NCBI GenBank assembly: GCA_030761205.1
Contig: JAULJL010000015.1
Coordinates: 5,060,001-5,124,000 of the forward strand
Origin: Fremontodendron californicum
Lineage: Eukaryota; Streptophyta; Magnoliopsida; Malvales; Malvaceae
Direction: 5' to 3'
Length of the DNA: 64,000 nt
The translations under genes were made by a program, and so were the position numbers. Under the pieces are notes generated by a model, which saw only the letters and a list, made by a program, of their open reading frames with translations, ran no database searches and was not told where the DNA came from. How positions within the stretch are numbered: position 1 is the stretch's first letter; the number at the start of each line of letters is the position of its first letter. Shown piece by piece: positions 59,064 through 64,000 of this stretch.

Positions 59064-61981
59064 TGTTATAACGGTTTTTTCGATCGCTATTACGATTTTA
59101 AAAACACAAAATAGAGTCGCCATCAATCTTTTTTGCTAGGTGTGATTGGTCACCTATTAGAACCGGTTTTAGTAAAATATTTTTAAATTAATTAAAACAT
59201 TTTGTAAAACCAATTCCGAAGTCCGCGCTTTGAACCAGAGAGTAAAACATAATTGGGTTCGGGAGTCGGTTACGTGCGGGGAAGGATAAGCACCCCCGCA
59301 ACGCCCATTTAGAAAACGGTACCATTTAATCATGTGTTATCTTAAATCTCGATTTAATGGACTTGACATCACTATTTAAAAATAATTCTCTTCTATTTTT
59401 ATTTTATTTTATTTAAAAAAACATGTTTATTATTTTTTGAATTTTCGGAAGTGTTATTATTTTTTTTCAAAAACGAAAGTGAACATAAATTAGTTATCGA
59501 AAATACTCATTAAATATTCCCAACACTCTTGGTGGTATTTAACGAGATCTTCTCACCTCAAGATATCTTAAGAATCACAACCATGATATCCTTCGAATTC
59601 CGTCGTCGGCCATTTATATCCATTTTTTTTATTTTCGTATGATGCGAATATTTAAACTTCGGATGCACACGACTTAGCATATAAGACATGTGATTGAATA
59701 CAGAATCATAAGATTAAACATGCAAATCGTAATATTAAAAACACTAGCATAGCGAAATATCGAGCGCATAAACATTCACTATTTTATTCGGTTTTTTTTT
59801 TCATTTTAACTATTTCCATTTTTTTTAAATGAAAACGAATTTTTGTATCGAGCATGTCGCTAAATACTCCCACCACTCGTGGTGATATTTAACGAAATTC
59901 TCTCACCTCAAGATATCTTAGGAATCACTACCATGACGTCCTTCGAATTCCGTCGTCGGTAATTCACATTTCTTAAAACCTTTTTCTTTTTTTGAAAAGT
60001 AAATTAAAATGCTTTTAATAATTATTTCCGAAATAAAAGAAATTATCTATGTAAGAATAATTCTCGAATTACTCCGATATTTTCGATAGTATTTCGATTA
60101 TTATTCTTACTCGGACCATTTCAAAGAACGATTGATGCTCCGACCATCCCGATAAAGAAATCCGTTTTTAGAGAATTTTATTTATCGAAAATAATTTAAA
60201 AGACATGTAATAATTAGAAGATTTATTATTTTATAATTTTAAAACCGAAACCGAATAATAAAAATATGTCAAATGCTGGACAAAAATAAATAAATAAAAA
60301 TAGTAATATAATAAATAAGGAAATTAAAATCATACCTGAAAAATGTCGAGAATCCGAAAACTAGATGCCGAACTTGATCTTCGTAAAATTCTTTGTTCTT
60401 CCTTGACCACCTGAAAAATGTCAAAAATCCAAAAAAATCAAAATGTCAAAATCGATAATCGTGAATCTTTCTTTTTACTTTTTTTCTCCTTTTTTTTTTT
60501 AATTTTTCCTCGTTTTGTATTTTTATTTTTTCTCTTTTTTTTTTTACTATTTTCTAATTTTTCTTTTTAATTTTTATTATTACTATTTTTTAAAAAAATT
60601 TAAAATTTTTTCTTAATTTTACTTAATTTTTTTTTATTTTTATTTTTTTATCTCCCTTTTTCTTTTTTTTCTTTTACTTTTTTGTCTTTATTTTCCCTAT
60701 TTTTTTTATTTTCTATTATTTTTCCCTTTTTTTTTAAATATAATCTATTTATTATTATTTTTTTAATTTTCTTTTTTTTTCTTTCTTTTTTTTTTCTTTT
60801 TTTTCCCTTTTTTCTTTTCCTCCTGGCCCAAAATCAGGCCTGGTCTGCTGGGCCTAGTTTTTTTTTTTTTTCTTTCCTCCTGGCCCAAAAAACAGCACCT
60901 GGGTTGTTGGGCCCAAGGCCTGGGCCGGTTCAGCGCGGGCCGGATCCGGTTTGGGCCGGATCTTCTTTTTTCCCTTTTTTTTAACCCCGGGTCGGGTGCG
61001 CGGACCCCGAGTCGACCTGCGGGTCCACGCGACCCACTCCAGGGGGCTATAAAAGCCCTTTTTTCATTTCTCCCCTTTTCTTCTCTCTCTTCCTTCCTCT
61101 TTTCCCTTTTTTCTCTCTCCTTATTCAACCCCCAAACCCAAAAAACACCCCCCTAACCCAAAATCCGGCGACCGGCCACCGCGCTGACCGTCGTACCTCG
61201 TCGCCGACCGTCGCTCGCCGGCGGCCGATGGAACCCAAATCACCTTCTTTTAAACCGTCTCGATCTCCTCTTTTTGATTATGGCCTCCCCTTTGCCTGAA
61301 ACTTGACGGAATCTTCTAGATCTGAAAAAAAAAAACTTTTCAACTCTTTTTTTTTTTGGGTTGTTTTTTTTTTCTAGGCTTTTTTTTTTTTTGCGATTGT
61401 GGGATTTTTTTTTCTTTTTTTTTCTCAGGGTTTTCTGGTTGTTGGTTTTTTCGTGTTTTTGCTTCGGAGGGAGGGGGTTCAGATCCTTTTTTTGGTGGGG
61501 GGTCCGATTTGTTTCGGAGAGAAAAGGAGGGGGCTCGATCTGGTTTTTGGGGTCCGAATCTGGGGGCCTCCTTTTTTTTTTGGTTCTGATTGGGGTTTTA
61601 TGGGGGGGTTGAGTGTTTGGGGGAGGTTGAGTGGGGGTTGGGTTTCTAGGGTGGTGGTGGCAGTGGGTAAGAGGTGGCGTGTACGGCAGGGGCTATGGTG
61701 GCTGTCTGCTGGTGTCAGGGGTTCCTAGGGTTAGGGTTTTGTTTGGCTGGTGAGGGAGGGTAGCGTGTGGCAGGGGAGGCTAGGGTTTGCTAGGGTTTCA
61801 GGGGGGCTAGGTTTTGGATTTGGGCCAGGTTTGGGTTGGGAAATGGGTTGACTGTTGGGCCCAGATGTGGGTTGGCTGAGCTTGTATTGGGTCTGCAGAT
61901 TGGGCCTGCTAAATAGCAGGCCCTGTTGCAAATGGTCCGGGTCGGATTCGAATCCGACCGGGGCTAAAAACCGTTGCTACA
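59064..61981 (+). mobile_element. Solo LTR, 2918 bp
   Basis: It starts TGTTATAACGG and ends CCGTTGCTACA, imperfect inverted termini of TG...CA type. Both sides are flanked by ATTAA (59059-59063 and 61982-61986), a perfect 5-bp target duplication. No internal retrotransposon sequence is present, so it arose by LTR-LTR recombination. The sequence near 59200-59310 (GGGTTCGGGAGTCGGTTACG and GGAAGGATAAGCACC) is familiar from large Tat/Ogre-type Gypsy LTRs; this assignment is from memory. It includes a 95-bp direct repeat, a pyrimidine tract, a GC-rich promoter region and a G-rich part. Confidence 0.9.
61048..61054 (+). promoter_or_regulatory. TATA box of the solo LTR
   Basis: TATAAAA follows a GC-rich block and is followed by a pyrimidine-rich leader from about 61070, the arrangement of an LTR promoter. 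It points away from the RING gene. Confidence 0.6.
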
Positions 61982-62200
61982 ATTAATAATGATAATATTT
62001 AAAAATATGTAAATAATGAGAAAATTTTAAAAATTTTAAAAAATATATTATTTAGTTAAATACATAACACATGTTTGTCCACTTCAATTCGAATTTAAAA
62101 AACTTATTAACGTGTAACTCGATTCGAACTTTACATAACAATACCAAATTATGTAAAATATGAGATGAATTAAGATCCGACACGAACAAACATAGGAAAA

Positions 62201-63000
62201 ATAATTAAAACACAATACGAAAAATAACATGAACACGACACTAATACACGAACGTGTAAAAATATACATAAAACAAATTACTAATATGTAAAAATTTATA
62301 TAAATTTATAATACTTTATATAAATTATTAACGTATAAAAATTTATATTAATTTATATTAATTAAAAAAAACAAAAAAAAAATAATATGAACACGTCACG
62401 AACACACAAATTTTTCTTTAAATTGAATCACTATGACAAATTATGCAAAATATGTCATGAATTGAGACATGACACGAACATACAATTTTTTTCTAAATTG
62501 AATCATAATGACAAACTATGTAAAATATGAGATGAATTGAAACACGAAACGAACACAAAATAAAAAAAATAATTAAAACACAATACGAAAAATAATATGA
62601 ATACGACACGAATAAATGAACTTGTAAAAATATATAAAACAAATTATAGTGTAAAAATTTTATATAAATTTATAATATTTTATATAAATTATTAACGTGT
62701 AAAACTAATTATTAACGTGTAAAAATTTATATAAATTTATAATATTTTGAAAAAAAAAAAAAAAAAACTCGAACACATCATGGATACACAAAATTTTTTC
62801 TAAATTGAATCGCTATGATAAACTATGCAAAATATTGAATTGAGATACGACACGAACACTACATAGAAAAAATAATTAAAACACAACATGAAAAATAACA
62901 TGAATACGACACGAATATAAGAACGTGTAAAAATATACATAAAAAAAATTATTAACGTATAAAAATTTATATAAATTTATAATATTTAAAACACAAAAAA
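62201..63000. repeat. Degenerate AT-rich array, three units
   Basis: A unit beginning AATTAAAACACAA(T/C)A(C)GAAAAATAA and containing ATGAA(C)ACGACACGAA and AAATTTATATAAATTTATAATA occurs at about 62203, 62571 and 62874. The spacings are about 368 and 303 bp. Confidence 0.65.
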
Positions 63001-63333
63001 TAACATGAATATATAATAAAAAAATCAATTTTTTTTTCTATCTTGTCACCCCAAAAAAAAAATGAAGGTGTCCTATATTTATATATAGTATTATTGTATT
63101 AAAATACTCTACTTTTACTACATCTACACAAAAAATACTTTTATATATACTGTCCTTTTATTGACATTAATAATCTCTTTTTTCTAATTTAAATTTAGTT
63201 GACCTTGGCTTCTTTCATTGGACCATGTCTATGTTTTTAATGTTGTCACTTGTCACCTAGAGCTGCACTGGTGAAAGGGCATGTATGATGTAATGCTGTA
63301 ATTTTCATACATAATATAAGATATAGTATAGGC

Positions 63334-63389
63334 GGTAGTAAGTTATCAAGAGTCTGTTTCAGGTAGTAAGTTATTAAGAGTCTGTTTCA
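63334..63389. repeat. 28-bp tandem duplication
   Basis: Two units of GGTAGTAAGTTAT(C/T)AAGAGT followed by CTGTTTCA, at 63334 and 63362, differing at one base. They sit directly beside the next element. Confidence 0.85.
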
Positions 63390-63391
63390 AG

Positions 63392-63872
63392 TAGGGATAG
63401 CAATGGAGCGGGGCGGGGCGGATATTGTTTTATCCACCTCCAATCCACTTTTGTATGGATGTTGGAAACATCCACATCCATGGATGTCGGTTTCATCCAT
63501 AACCGTTACACGGTACTCCACTCCGTTACACCCCAATTTATATTAATTATTTTTAACTTAATATTGTAAAAAATTATATTATAATTGATTCATGAATATA
63601 ATTTTAAAATATAAAAATCTTTAATATAATATATATAATACATATATACTAAAAATATAGATATAAAATATTAGTATATATATCTAATATATATTAAAAA
63701 TATAAGGAAAAATATAAAATATTTTAAAGAATAAAATAGTAATTTCAAAAGTCGGGCGGGGCAGAATAGAGCAAGCATTTACCAAAATCGCTCTGCTCCA
63801 CCCCGCTCCAAAAAAAAATCTCTTCATTCGGAGCAGATCGATGCGAAATTCATAGGTAGGATGGGATTTTGC
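63392..63872. mobile_element. hAT-like element with GGGGCGGGGCGG terminus (tentative)
   Basis: It begins TAGGGATAGCAATGGAGCGG followed by GGCGGGGCGG, and toward the right has GGGCGGGGCAG, CCACCCCGCTCC and GGGATTTTGCCA, the partial inverted form. The interior is AT-rich. The right end is decayed and no target duplication is clear. Confidence 0.5.
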
Positions 63873-64000
63873 CAATTTCAAGCAATCGAGAGATTTGCGA
63901 GAAATTTACTTTTTCCCTTCTCATTTACACTCACCACCATTCCCCGCTGTCCATTAAATACGACCCAATTGGTTACACCTCGTCTCTTCTCTCTGTTGAA

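Larger units (their letters stand above)
61987..64000. other. Terminal AT-rich region
   Basis: Apart from the repeats listed separately I see no gene. The last 100 bp are less AT-rich and could be a promoter or leader of a gene beyond the window, which cannot be tested here. Confidence 0.5.

Noticed and set aside
60682..61728. Phe-, Gly- or Lys-rich open frames
   Set aside because: They come from T-rich and G-rich low-complexity parts of the solo LTR and have no protein character.
61930..61970. tRNA-like GATTCGAATCC box
   Set aside because: No matching A box or cloverleaf; it is the terminal part of the solo LTR and palindromic on its own.
62201..63000. CRISPR-like array
   Set aside because: Unit length is irregular, units are long and diverged, and this is plant nuclear DNA.

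Overview
The window is nuclear DNA of a flowering plant, almost certainly a eudicot. The evidence is intron-rich genes with plant-type products (UDP-xylose synthase, pectin methylesterase inhibitor, SR splicing factor, family 1 beta-glucosidase), AT-rich introns and intergenic DNA, and plant Copia, hAT, MULE and LINE elements. I cannot name the species. All exon models were read by hand from splice signals and reading phase; no alignment was run.

Layout. 1-4424: a minus-strand Ty1/Copia retrotransposon whose LTR copies look identical, and whose gag and protease are deleted. It probably lies in a long intron of an alpha/beta hydrolase gene whose last exon is at 5688-6059. 7613-12541 (-): complete seven-exon Golgi UDP-glucuronate decarboxylase (UXS), with an AT-AC U12-type first intron. 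12.5-24.5 kb: gene-poor, AT-rich DNA with a 2.77-kb MULE-like inverted-repeat element that carries a nested hAT element. 24482-25061 (-): frameshifted pectin methylesterase inhibitor. 26795-28797 (+): Peter Pan-like ribosome biogenesis gene. 29695-30287 (-): MZM1/LYRM7-like mitochondrial LYR protein. 31734-33668 (-): uncharacterised plant protein. 34529-34850 (+): TFIIIA pseudogene fragment. 36223-40386 (+): SF2/ASF-like SR protein in 12 coding exons. 41726-44676 (+): broken beta-glucosidase copy. 45.1-50.3 kb: LINE fragment and four MULE-like inverted-repeat elements. 50401-54551 (+): beta-glucosidase with a full reading frame in 13 exons. 55143-58740 (-): RING-H2 E3 ligase, RFI2-like. 59064-61981: a 2.9-kb solo LTR with a perfect 5-bp target duplication. 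62-64 kb: AT-rich repeats.

The genes are unrelated housekeeping and cell-wall/glycoside genes, not an operon. The main theme is transposon remodelling: DNA elements with target duplications sit in introns and close to start codons, one of them about 130 bp upstream of the beta-glucosidase ATG. The points most worth checking are the U12 AT-AC intron, the His-to-Asn change in the beta-glucosidase sugar-binding motif shared by both copies, the gag-less yet LTR-identical Copia element, and a MULE family carrying repeated short hairpins.
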